Source of the DNA: Zarea fungicola
Lineage: Eukaryota; Ascomycota; Sordariomycetes; Hypocreales; Cordycipitaceae
Length of the DNA stretch: 64,000 nt
Reading direction: 5' to 3'
Assembly (NCBI GenBank): GCA_900169235.1
Contig: FWCC01000345.1
Span: 22,715 to 86,714, forward strand
Shown here piece after piece: positions 55,509-64,000 of this stretch. A model generated the notes under the pieces. The model saw only the letters and a program-made list of their open reading frames with translations. It searched no databases and had not been told where the DNA came from. Both the position numbers and the translations under genes were made by a program. The stretch's first letter is position 1, and the number at the start of each line of letters is the position of its first letter.

Positions 55509-58500
55509 ATGCCATTTGAAGTGGAAAATGCGTTGGCACTGGCGAATCCGAAGCCTAAATCCATTGCGCTAGTAGGTTCTAAACCTACTGCTACAATGTT
55601 ATCCGAGATTCGCCTGCAGTGCAATCTTTCGGATGAGGCACTTGTTGAGGATATCTTTCCCTGCACCGATCTTCAGGAAGCCTACATTGCCTCAACTGTT
55701 GAGAAACCTGGAACGTATATCGATAAATACATGTACCGAATCCGGCATGGCGTTGACCTGAGTCGATTTAAATCTGCTTGGGAGGCGACAGTCGCAACGT
55801 GCCTAAATTTGCGAACGAGAATTATTAATTTCGATGGATCTTTGATGCAAGTTGTGATCAAGGAGAATGCCTGCTGGGAAGTGACGCTCGACTTCGATGC
55901 CGTGGCTCCTGCAGACAGTGTCGCGATGCCAGAGATGACCTATGGCTCACGCCTTTGCCAATACAAAATCGCCAAGGACGATCAAAATCAAAAATATTTC
56001 ATCTTGATCATACATCGCGCCATATCTGATTCATGGACAATGCAGCTTGTTACGAACACACTGCAGCAGTTTTATGATTTTGAAAACTATTCTCCAGATT
56101 TGGAGTCGAATGCCCGGTTTGCGCAATATACCAAGGAGATCGATGCCGAAGGAGCAGCAAAATATTGGCTGTTGCAGCTGAAGGATGCAATGCGATGCCC
56201 GTTCCCCCCGTGCAAGACCAAGACCGGCCAAGTCTTTAAGCCGAGAGGATATGTGAGAAAGGAAATTGAGTTTCTGGACTTCAATTCGGCTCCGACAGCA
56301 CCTGAAACACTTTTACGTGCTGCATGGGCCATTGTTCTTGCACGTTATAGCGATGCGGAGGATGTCTGTTTTGGTACCGTCGTCAGCGGTCGCCATGCAC
56401 TAGTGGAAAGACTAAACAGGGTTGTGGGACAAGTTTCCGCCATGCTTCCTATCAGAGCTCGCCCGCAGCAGGAGCTCACTGTGAAGGCCTTCTTGCAGCA
56501 AATAGAAAGAGATGCAGCAGAAATGGTCCCATACGAGCAGTTTGGCCTGCAAAGAATTCAGCAACTGAATTCCTGCGCAAGGGAGGTTTGTGAGTTTTCC
56601 AGTGTGCTTGTTACGGAAACATCACTCGTTCCTGGACCTTCAAAGTTTGAAACAGACCTCATTTTGGAATTGCCAGCAAAGGAAATGTCATGGCAAGGCC
56701 AGCAACTTGCCAGCCTATCAGATTATGCACTTGAACTGCAAGTTGGCATACACGATACTCATATTGAGTTTAAGGCGAGTTATGATACGGCACTGCTGGT
56801 GGAGACCCAGATTATCGCCCTCTACAACCATTTTGATCGTGTGATCCGCCAGCTCATCTCATCCCCAGACGAAACGCTACTTTCTGATATTTCACTTGCA
56901 AGTCATTGGGACCTTCAGCAAGCAACTGCCTGGAATGGAGATGGTCCAACTGTTATTGATGACTGTATACACAATCTCATTGAAAGGCAGCAGCCTGATG
57001 CACCTGCAATCGACGCGTGGGACGGGAAGCTTACATACGGGGAACTCAACTCTATGGCCGATCGACTTGCGCGCCACCTTTCAAAGGATCTTGATGTTTT
57101 TTCGGGAGAGCTAATACACGTATGCTTTGAAAAGTCTGTATGGTTCTTTGTTGCATTTTTGGCCATCAACAAGGCAGGTGCTACTTGGATTCCGTTGGAT
57201 CCATCACAACCACTCCAACGGCAGCAAGAGGTGGTAAACCAAACAAAGGCCAGGATTGCCCTAACATCTCCGAAACAAGTCGGTATATGCAAAAAACTTT
57301 GTCCAATTGTTGTCGAGGTAACGCCGGCTCTCGATCGAGCTTTGGCCGATGAAGAGGCGAAAATCGACCTGCAGCCTGTGACAGGCAAAGTTCCGACAAA
57401 TAATGCAGCGTATATTTTATTTACCTCTGGAAGCACTGGGACACCCAAAGGGCTTGTCATCGAGCATAAATCTCTGTGTACAAGTCAAACTGCTATGGTG
57501 GCTCGGCTTGGCTTCACCCCTGAGGTACGCATGCTACAGTTCGCCTCCTACGTTTTTGACTCCTGTATTTGCGAGATTATTGGCACCTTGATCGCTGGAG
57601 GATGTGTGTGCGTGCCATCGGATGAGGTGAGGTGGAATGGCCTTGTGGGTTTCATCAACGAGACACGAATAAACTCTGCGTTGCTCACTCCATCATTTAT
57701 TCGAACGATGAAGCCGGAAGAAGTTCCCGGCTTAAAACTGCTGATACTGGCATCAGAAGCTCTCAGTCAAGACAATCTAGACACATGGCTTGGTCATGTA
57801 CGGCTCATTAACGGCTGGGGGCCAGCAGAAGTATGCGTATTCGGATCTCTGCACGAGTTGAGCCCTCATGTTGACGAGTCACCATTGACGATCGGTTTGC
57901 CAGTAGGCGGCTATTGCTGGATTGTTGATCGGAAAGATCATAATCGCCTAGCACCAATTGGGTGCATCGGTGAAATTGTTTTCCAAAGCCCCACCATATT
58001 ACGGGAATATTTGTCCGACGAGAGGAGGAGTAAGGAGGCTATAATATCGCCTGTACCAGAATGGATGCCTCGGCGCGCAGAATGGAACCGGTTCTTTAAG
58101 ACAGGAGATTTGGGTTTCTATAACCCAAATGGAACTTTACAGTTTGTTGGTCGAAAAGATACACAAATCAAAATTCGAGGTCTGCGTGTGGAGTTGGAAG
58201 AGGTAGAGTACAAGATACGAACAATGCAAGAGGCTATCAAGGAAGTCGCCGTAGATGTTGTGCAGATTGACGGAACCGCTAGGCTCGTTTCTTATCTATG
58301 CTTCAGTGGGGAGATGAGGCGGATGGATAAAAGCAATAGCTTGCGAGGTGGCGAGGAAGACATATTCCTCCCACTTTCCGAAACGACTGAGACTCAGGTA
58401 CGAGAGCTGGCGGCAGAGCTAGGAGCGAAGTTGCCTAGCTATATGGTGCCAACAATACATATTCCGTGTCGGTACATGCCATATTCAACAAAGCTGGATC

Positions 58501-61500
58501 GCAAAAGATTGAGAAAATTGACGACAGAATTGAGCAAGCAGAGTTTGGAGAAGTACTCGCTTGTCGACTCCAACAAACGAGCTCCAGAAACTCTGATGGA
58601 AATTCAGATACAGCAGCTTTGGTCCTCCATTCTCAACATACCACCAGAATCAATTGGAAACGACGACAATTTCCTGCGAATCGGAGGCGACTCAATTGGT
58701 GCAATACGTCTTGTATCCCTGGCACGCAGCCGTGGCATAAGTTTGAACGTGGCCGCTATATTTGAAGACGCTCGGCTGTCAAGCCTTGCTTCAGTTGCCT
58801 TGTCTACGAACGGTACTACCGCAATGACCGAAGTACCGCTTCCCTTCAGTCTTCTTCCGGAGGGCCGCTGTGCGGATCTCTTAAGTCAAGCACGCCTACA
58901 ATGTGGCTTGTTTGACGATCAGAGTATCGAGGATGCCTATCCCTGTACACCATTGCAGGAAGGCCTCATGGCGCTCGCTATCAAAGAGCCGGGCTCTTAC
59001 ATGATAAAGTGGATGTACAAACTATCAAAACAAACAGACGTCGGAAAATTCAAGCATGCCTGGGAACAGACGGTGGCTCTTTGTGTCAACCTACGCACTC
59101 GTATTGTCCTGGCAGAAGGGTGCTCCTTGCAAATCGTCCTCAAAGATGACGTAGAGTGGGAGACCTGGGGGTCCTCGTCTGAAGGCAACGGGGTATGTTC
59201 AATTGCCAAAGAAGCTAGTAGCATAGAAATGAAGCCAGGATCGCGGCTATTTCGCTATTCGCTAACACAAGTGGAGGATGGGCATTGGTATTTTACGCTT
59301 GTCGCGCACCACGCTGTGTTTGATGGCTGGAGTCTCGGCATTGCCATGGAACAGCTTCAGCGGCTGTACGAAGGTTGTACCGAAATGACAATAGAACCTT
59401 ACTCGCGATTCATCCAGTACCTTACAGGACTGCATTCAGAGTCTAGCAGCCGTTACTGGAGAGAACAGCTTGAAAATGCTGAAAGGTTGACTTTTCCACC
59501 TTCTAACCACCAGCCCATCGTCCATAATGCGGGCAGACCGAGACACAATGCAGAAGCTCAGACAAACCGATCTCGACTGACAAAGATCATTCAGATGACC
59601 CAGTCTACCTCGTCAATGTCAGTAACCAAGGCCACTGTCCTACGGGCGGCGTGGGCGATTGTACTAGCGCGGTATTGCGACACCGCAGACGTCTGCTTTG
59701 GCATCTCGGTTTCGGGTCGTCATGCACCAGTACCGGGACTTGAAAGCATGTCTGGACCATCGGTCGCCACGGTTCCCGTCCGCGTGCGCCTGGATACTGA
59801 ACAGCGCGTCGCTGACTTCCTGCTTGACGTACAGACACACGCATCTGGCATGATACTCCACGAACAGTTCGGGCTACAGAACATAATCAAGCTTAGTGAA
59901 CATGCCAGAGCTGCCTGTGACTTTTCTCACCTTCTTGTTATCCAGCCAGCCGAGATTCTTTCAGGTCTCCGTCCCGCAGATCTGCTCATGACACCAGCTG
60001 AGACGAAGGGTCTGTCAACTGCCGATGAGCTTATGGGCGAGTACTTCGGCTATCCTCTCGTTGTTCAAGCACTTTTGGGGGACACCAATGTAGAATTTTC
60101 TGCTACATTCGACCCTGGGGTACTAGAGGAGACACAGGTAGCGACTTTATCTCACCATTTTGATCGGGTAGTGCAGCAGCTGCTCTCACCGGGCGATTTG
60201 CAGTTGCGCGACACCTCACTAACAGGTCCGTGGGATGTGCAGCAAGCCATATCCTTTAATGGAACTGAGCCAGAGTTTATCGACGACTGTATACATGATA
60301 TAATTGAGAGGCGGGCACGGCAACAACCAGACGCGCCTGCTATTTTCGCGTGGGATGGTGAACTAACATATTCCGAGTTTAATGACTCAGCAAACCGCCT
60401 AGCTTTCCATCTGACACATAACGGCGTGCAACTTGGAGATTTGGTTCCCATCTGCTTTGAAAAATCGCTATGGTTCTATGTATCAGTGCTGGCTATCAGC
60501 AAGGCTGGCGGGGCTTGGGTGCCTCTAGATCCAGGCCATCCAAGCCAAAGACATCAAGAAATAATACGCCAAACAAATTCAAGACACATTCTGGTCTCGC
60601 AAACACATGCCCCAAAATTCTCAGGCCTGGATCTACGGATTATTGAAGTTTCGAGCGCCCTCGACAAGATCCTGATTGCCGACACTGTCGCGAATGTACC
60701 TCGATCTACTTGTAAAGTGACGGCTGTTGATGTGGCATATGTTCTGTTTACATCTGGTACGACGGGTACGCCCAAAGGAGTTGTTATTGAGCATGGATCA
60801 CTATGCACTACCCACACTGCTGTCGCCAAGTGGCTCGGCATGACAGCAGAAGTGCGCATGCTACAATTCTCTTCCTACGTCTTTGATGTATGGGTTTTTG
60901 AGTCCATGTGCTCCCTAATTTCTGGGGCCTGTCTTTGTGTGCCATCCGAAACAGCTCGTTTGACAGGGCTGGAAGACTTCATCAACACTGCTGGAGTGAC
61001 ATGGGCTGACTTGACGCCGACATTCGTCAGAACCCTGGATCCAAGCAAAGTAAAGAGTTTAGAGCTTCTCGTCATCGGAGGCGAGCCGGCGGGACAAGAC
61101 CTTTTACAAAATTGGGTTGGCAAGGTTCGATTGGTCAACGCCTGGGGTCCAGCAGAAACATGTGTCATCAGCACCCTCCACGAATACAGCTCGGCAGATG
61201 AGTCACCGATGACAATAGGACGACCGATTGGTGGATTCTGCTGGATTGTCGATGCGGATGATAATACTCGTTTAGCCCCAATTGGGTGTGTGGGCGAGAT
61301 TGTGGTTCATGGCCCTGCGCTCCTGCGCGAGTATCTGTCAGATCCGAAAAAGACTATGGATGCAATTATAACGCCGGTGCCAACATGGGCACCACTGCGT
61401 GCAGAGTCAAAATACAGCCGGTTCTATAAGACTGGCGACCTTGCATTCTACAATCCGGACGGCACGATACGCTTTCTTGGTCGGAAGGACACACAGGTGA

Positions 61501-62177
61501 AGATCCGAGGTCAAAGGGTCGAGCTTGTAGAGATTGAGTATAATATTCAGTCACTACTACCAGATATTAAGCAAGTTGCTGTCGATGTCCTACAGACAGA
61601 GACGAGCACCAGTCTCGTTGCCTACCTCTGCTCTAGTCAGGAGACTAGAGCGACGGTTGGCGCTGGAAAGAACTCCGGCACTGACGAAATGGCGTTAGAT
61701 AATCTCAACAGCTTGTTCCTACCACTAGTTGATGAAGTGGCAAGACAGATGCGTGGACTAGCTGGCGAGTTAGCTGAGAGATTGCCCTCCTACATGGTAC
61801 CCAAGGTGTTTATACCATGTCGGTACATGCCCTACATCACATCAACGAAACTGGACAGAGCCAAGCTACGACAAGAAACTCTGGCACTTTCTAGTAATAG
61901 TCTCGCCAACTATTCGCTTTTAGACTCTGAGAAGAAGCAACCGCCAGAAACAGAGGCTGAGGTACAAATGCAGCAACTATGGGCACTTGTCCTCGGAGTG
62001 CCAGCAGAAACCATCGGGCGGGACGATAGCTTTTTGCAGCTGGGTGGTGACTCAATCAGTGCAATTCGGTTGGTTTCACTGGCTCGTCGCCAGGGAATTT
62101 TTCTGACAGTGCTGTCTATCTTCAAAGACGCGCGCTTGTCTCGACTGGCTGAGATCGCTGCGGAATGTACTGACTAG
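55509..62177 (+). CDS. Two-module NRPS, C*-A-T-C-A-T
   Basis: Intronless, 2222 aa from ATG 55509. Module 1: C domain about residues 40-470, A about 480-1000 (FTSGSTGTPKG from 638, NGWGPAE, FKTGDL, GRKDTQIKIRGLRVE), T with GGDSIGA (Ser1062). Module 2: C about 1130-1590, A about 1600-2120 (FTSGTTGTPKG from 1747, NAWGPAE, YKTGDL), T with GGDSISA (Ser2182). The second C domain has an intact HHAVFDG from His1267, the first reads HRAISDS from His169, so its catalytic His and Gly are changed and it is probably inactive in condensation. There is no terminal TE, R or C domain, epimerase or methyltransferase. The two modules are strikingly alike, as if from a tandem duplication. A-domain pocket residues read by eye against GrsA are DSCLIAGVFK and DVFDVGAVIK; I match neither to a known substrate. 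Expected product: a dipeptide or its cyclised form. Confidence 0.92.
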   Translation: MPFEVENALALANPKPKSIALVGSKPTATMLSEIRLQCNLSDEALVEDIFPCTDLQEAYIASTVEKPGTYIDKYMYRIRHGVDLSRFKSAWEATVATCLNLRTRIINFDGSLMQVVIKENACWEVTLDFDAVAPADSVAMPEMTYGSRLCQYKIAKDDQNQKYFILIIHRAISDSWTMQLVTNTLQQFYDFENYSPDLESNARFAQYTKEIDAEGAAKYWLLQLKDAMRCPFPPCKTKTGQVFKPRGYVRKEIEFLDFNSAPTAPETLLRAAWAIVLARYSDAEDVCFGTVVSGRHALVERLNRVVGQVSAMLPIRARPQQELTVKAFLQQIERDAAEMVPYEQFGLQRIQQLNSCAREVCEFSSVLVTETSLVPGPSKFETDLILELPAKEMSWQGQQLASLSDYALELQVGIHDTHIEFKASYDTALLVETQIIALYNHFDRVIRQLISSPDETLLSDISLASHWDLQQATAWNGDGPTVIDDCIHNLIERQQPDAPAIDAWDGKLTYGELNSMADRLARHLSKDLDVFSGELIHVCFEKSVWFFVAFLAINKAGATWIPLDPSQPLQRQQEVVNQTKARIALTSPKQVGICKKLCPIVVEVTPALDRALADEEAKIDLQPVTGKVPTNNAAYILFTSGSTGTPKGLVIEHKSLCTSQTAMVARLGFTPEVRMLQFASYVFDSCICEIIGTLIAGGCVCVPSDEVRWNGLVGFINETRINSALLTPSFIRTMKPEEVPGLKLLILASEALSQDNLDTWLGHVRLINGWGPAEVCVFGSLHELSPHVDESPLTIGLPVGGYCWIVDRKDHNRLAPIGCIGEIVFQSPTILREYLSDERRSKEAIISPVPEWMPRRAEWNRFFKTGDLGFYNPNGTLQFVGRKDTQIKIRGLRVELEEVEYKIRTMQEAIKEVAVDVVQIDGTARLVSYLCFSGEMRRMDKSNSLRGGEEDIFLPLSETTETQVRELAAELGAKLPSYMVPTIHIPCRYMPYSTKLDRKRLRKLTTELSKQSLEKYSLVDSNKRAPETLMEIQIQQLWSSILNIPPESIGNDDNFLRIGGDSIGAIRLVSLARSRGISLNVAAIFEDARLSSLASVALSTNGTTAMTEVPLPFSLLPEGRCADLLSQARLQCGLFDDQSIEDAYPCTPLQEGLMALAIKEPGSYMIKWMYKLSKQTDVGKFKHAWEQTVALCVNLRTRIVLAEGCSLQIVLKDDVEWETWGSSSEGNGVCSIAKEASSIEMKPGSRLFRYSLTQVEDGHWYFTLVAHHAVFDGWSLGIAMEQLQRLYEGCTEMTIEPYSRFIQYLTGLHSESSSRYWREQLENAERLTFPPSNHQPIVHNAGRPRHNAEAQTNRSRLTKIIQMTQSTSSMSVTKATVLRAAWAIVLARYCDTADVCFGISVSGRHAPVPGLESMSGPSVATVPVRVRLDTEQRVADFLLDVQTHASGMILHEQFGLQNIIKLSEHARAACDFSHLLVIQPAEILSGLRPADLLMTPAETKGLSTADELMGEYFGYPLVVQALLGDTNVEFSATFDPGVLEETQVATLSHHFDRVVQQLLSPGDLQLRDTSLTGPWDVQQAISFNGTEPEFIDDCIHDIIERRARQQPDAPAIFAWDGELTYSEFNDSANRLAFHLTHNGVQLGDLVPICFEKSLWFYVSVLAISKAGGAWVPLDPGHPSQRHQEIIRQTNSRHILVSQTHAPKFSGLDLRIIEVSSALDKILIADTVANVPRSTCKVTAVDVAYVLFTSGTTGTPKGVVIEHGSLCTTHTAVAKWLGMTAEVRMLQFSSYVFDVWVFESMCSLISGACLCVPSETARLTGLEDFINTAGVTWADLTPTFVRTLDPSKVKSLELLVIGGEPAGQDLLQNWVGKVRLVNAWGPAETCVISTLHEYSSADESPMTIGRPIGGFCWIVDADDNTRLAPIGCVGEIVVHGPALLREYLSDPKKTMDAIITPVPTWAPLRAESKYSRFYKTGDLAFYNPDGTIRFLGRKDTQVKIRGQRVELVEIEYNIQSLLPDIKQVAVDVLQTETSTSLVAYLCSSQETRATVGAGKNSGTDEMALDNLNSLFLPLVDEVARQMRGLAGELAERLPSYMVPKVFIPCRYMPYITSTKLDRAKLRQETLALSSNSLANYSLLDSEKKQPPETEAEVQMQQLWALVLGVPAETIGRDDSFLQLGGDSISAIRLVSLARRQGIFLTVLSIFKDARLSRLAEIAAECTD

Positions 62178-62732
62178 CACTACTCCTGAAAGCTAATGAT
62201 GCAAGAGATAGACCGATGCTAAATGCCAGAATTCTTAGTAGCTTGATATGCACTGTTTTTTTGTGTTTCAGTTTTTCTTTTTGCCAAACCTGCCGATAAG
62301 TCTCTGTGCATAAAAGAATTGCTTCGTTTTGGGGCACATAAGAGCCTGTCGAATGTTGTGATCGGTCGGATTTACCCGTAGGCTTCAAACTCCAATTAGC
62401 TGCCTATCTTGGTGTATATGGCTTTTTCCAGACCGGAATATGCTTGTGTGAGTATTTGACTTGTCCTGTGTATATGCCACAGGACTGTAATCTCGGCTGA
62501 AGAGTGCATTACTGTCCGCTCAGCCTTACGTCAGTTTCTGAGTCGTCGTAATGCATGCAGCAGCCTTTGTAGTGCCGATGTGGGGAGAGGGGCGGAGAAA
62601 AAAGGGCACGAGGAGTTTGGTGTAATTTATTACGTGATAATTGAGGGGTTCTATAAATCGATTGAATCATTTCAAGAAACAAGTGTCATGGTCCTGCAAA
62701 ACGACCTTTAACTACACTATCGGGCTCTCAAC
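62178..62732. other. intergenic, NRPS to HAD gene
   Basis: 3' flank of the NRPS and promoter of the HAD-like gene. A minus-strand 88-codon frame is not convincing. A TATA-like box is listed separately. Confidence 0.55.
62652..62658 (+). promoter_or_regulatory. TATA-like box of the HAD gene
   Basis: TATAAAT 75 bp before the ATG at 62733. Position is typical for a fungal core promoter. Predicted only. Confidence 0.4.
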
Positions 62733-63497
62733 ATGACCAAGACCGATCTCCTTCTTACGGATTTTAAATGTCTAAGCTTTGACTGCTACGGAACTCTCGT
62801 CGATTGGGAGGGCGGTATTTATAAAGCTTTGGCTCCATTGTACGAGCAGCTACCAGACGAACATCCTCTCCGAAATGATCGTCTCACGCTCCTTCGATCT
62901 TTCATAACAACGGAGGGTCTTGTACAGACCGAAAATCCCACAGCGTTATATAGACAAATTTTAAGTGAGAGCTACGGACGTTTGGCAGACGACTTGGGCG
63001 TCAGAGCGTCAGATGAAGACAAGAAAAGATTCAGCCTCGGCGTTGGGAACTGGCCCATCTATCCAGACACATTGGAAGCCTTGAAAAAACTTCAAAGGAA
63101 GTTTAAGCTTGTTATCTTGTCGAACGTTGACAATGATAATTTTGAGCAGACGCTAAAGCGGCAATTTCAAGGTATCAAGTTTGATGCTATCTACACAGCG
63201 GAGAATATTGGATCGTATAAGCCCTCTGCTCATAATTTTGAGTACCTTATTGCACAATGCCAGGCAGATTTGGGGATCACAGCGGATAAAATTATTCACG
63301 TTGCGCAAGCGCTTCCACACGACCATGTTCCGGCGACTGCTGCCGGACTTACCACAGCATGGATTGAGCGGGGTGAGGATGTGCCTAGCGCAATGGGCGG
63401 TAAGCTTGATGATTTCAAAGGCAGCGTCTCATTTTCGTGGCGCTTTAAGAACTTAGGAGAAATGGCCGAAGTAGCAGCTTTAAGCGAGAAAAACTAA
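62733..63497 (+). CDS. Haloacid dehalogenase-like hydrolase, type II
   Basis: Single exon, 254 aa, normal for L-2-haloacid dehalogenase-like proteins. The HAD motifs are all visible: nucleophile Asp17 in LSFDCYGTLVDW, motif II Ser/Asn in VILSNVDN, motif III Lys in ENIGSYKPSAHNF, and the C-terminal acidic motif IIHVAQALPHDHVPATAAG. Family members hydrolyse C-Cl, C-O-P or related bonds; halogen specificity cannot be claimed from sequence. It is on the same strand as the NRPS, 555 bp downstream, and may be a tailoring or detoxification gene of the cluster, or an unrelated border gene since such HADs are common in fungi. Confidence 0.85.
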   Translation: MTKTDLLLTDFKCLSFDCYGTLVDWEGGIYKALAPLYEQLPDEHPLRNDRLTLLRSFITTEGLVQTENPTALYRQILSESYGRLADDLGVRASDEDKKRFSLGVGNWPIYPDTLEALKKLQRKFKLVILSNVDNDNFEQTLKRQFQGIKFDAIYTAENIGSYKPSAHNFEYLIAQCQADLGITADKIIHVAQALPHDHVPATAAGLTTAWIERGEDVPSAMGGKLDDFKGSVSFSWRFKNLGEMAEVAALSEKN

Positions 63498-64000
63498 AGT
63501 GACGTAGCCAGCAACTTCCTAACTAGGAAAGATAGGCGGGTCACATAACTACTTGGTATAACTAGTAATGATTAGTATGATTACATGTGCAAGCACCCAC
63601 AACTTCGTAGTGCTCGAGTCAGCTAACTTAAGCTGCCTCCTGTTCTGGCGTGATGTGCTGATAGCTTTGGAGACTGTTCGTCCGGGGCACCACCGGAAAC
63701 CCATTGTTTTGCCACTGTATATTAAAAAAATAATAATTTAGTAATGGAGAGGCTCCGTTTTACAAGCCATATTGATCCAAATGCAACTTACACGTTAAGC
63801 CATCGTTACCATTCCCTACTAGTAAAGCCCAAGGCTGTATAAATCATTCAACTAGATCTAGTACATCCTGTCGGCGAATTACTATCATCACCCTCTAGCG
63901 CATGCGGGCGGGCGTGGCATGGCACGTGTACCAAGTACAGTGGGTCAAAAGTAATTCCGCTCGAAGCAAATTTAAGCTAAGTACCACTACCTACACCTAT
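63498..64000. other. intergenic at right edge
   Basis: No gene recognised. Includes a TATAAAT box at about 63838 on the plus strand that could belong to a gene beyond the window. Confidence 0.5.

Noticed and set aside
55571..55589. 19-nt perfect inverted repeat AGTAGGTT-CTA-AACCTACT
   Set aside because: It lies inside the NRPS coding sequence as ordinary codons; no reason to treat it as an operator.

Overview
The window is nuclear DNA of a filamentous ascomycete. The genes carry short 48-90 nt introns with GTAAGT/GTACGT donors and CTAAC/CTGAC branch sites. The gene set includes Zn2Cys6 and bZIP regulators, a non-ribosomal peptide synthetase (NRPS), a sorting nexin of the Mvp1 type, an FTA2-like protein and a GH54 enzyme. 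This fits a Sordariomycete, probably Hypocreales; that placement is inferred from family flavour and not from any search. No tRNA, rRNA, CRISPR array or complete transposon was seen. Exon joins were worked out by eye from splice sites and reading frame, and each stated total was checked to be divisible by three.

Layout. 1-6.5 kb holds detoxification/export genes: the 3' end of an AIF/AMID-like FAD oxidoreductase, a three-exon glutathione S-transferase, a 14-TM-type MFS exporter that has lost its C-terminal end, and an intact epoxide hydrolase. 6.5-11.2 kb has a coding relic, an unrecognised 349-aa protein and an FTA2-like protein, the last two convergent. 12.3-15.9 kb has an APH-type kinase followed on the same strand by an AidB-like acyl-CoA dehydrogenase. 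16.0-22.2 kb has a surface protein with three Cys-rich modules and one TM, a possible PPxY microprotein and a 754-aa Zn2Cys6 regulator. 23.6-33.2 kb is organised around two divergent SANT/Myb genes 7 kb apart. 34.4-39.2 kb has a dihydroxy-acid dehydratase paralogue with an 8-nt micro-exon, and an Mvp1-type sorting nexin.

39-47 kb is gene-poor. It holds a truncated GH54 arabinofuranosidase behind a perfect 14-bp inverted repeat, an RCR-like protein, relics of LysM and membrane-protein genes, and a single-pass protein with an Arg-rich tail. 47.3-49.6 kb has a second Zn2Cys6 regulator.

50.6-63.5 kb is the most interesting stretch and looks like a small biosynthetic cluster. It contains a bZIP regulator, divergent from an Fe(II)/2-oxoglutarate dioxygenase resembling the free-amino-acid hydroxylases (isoleucine dioxygenase type), then an intronless two-module NRPS (C*-A-T-C-A-T), then a type II haloacid-dehalogenase-like hydrolase. 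The first C domain has a broken HHxxxDG motif and there is no terminal TE, R or C domain. The simplest model (inference) is that the dioxygenase hydroxylates a free amino acid, module 1 loads an amino acid, module 2 condenses the second, and the dipeptide leaves by spontaneous cyclisation, hydrolysis or an enzyme outside the window. The cluster may continue past 64 kb.
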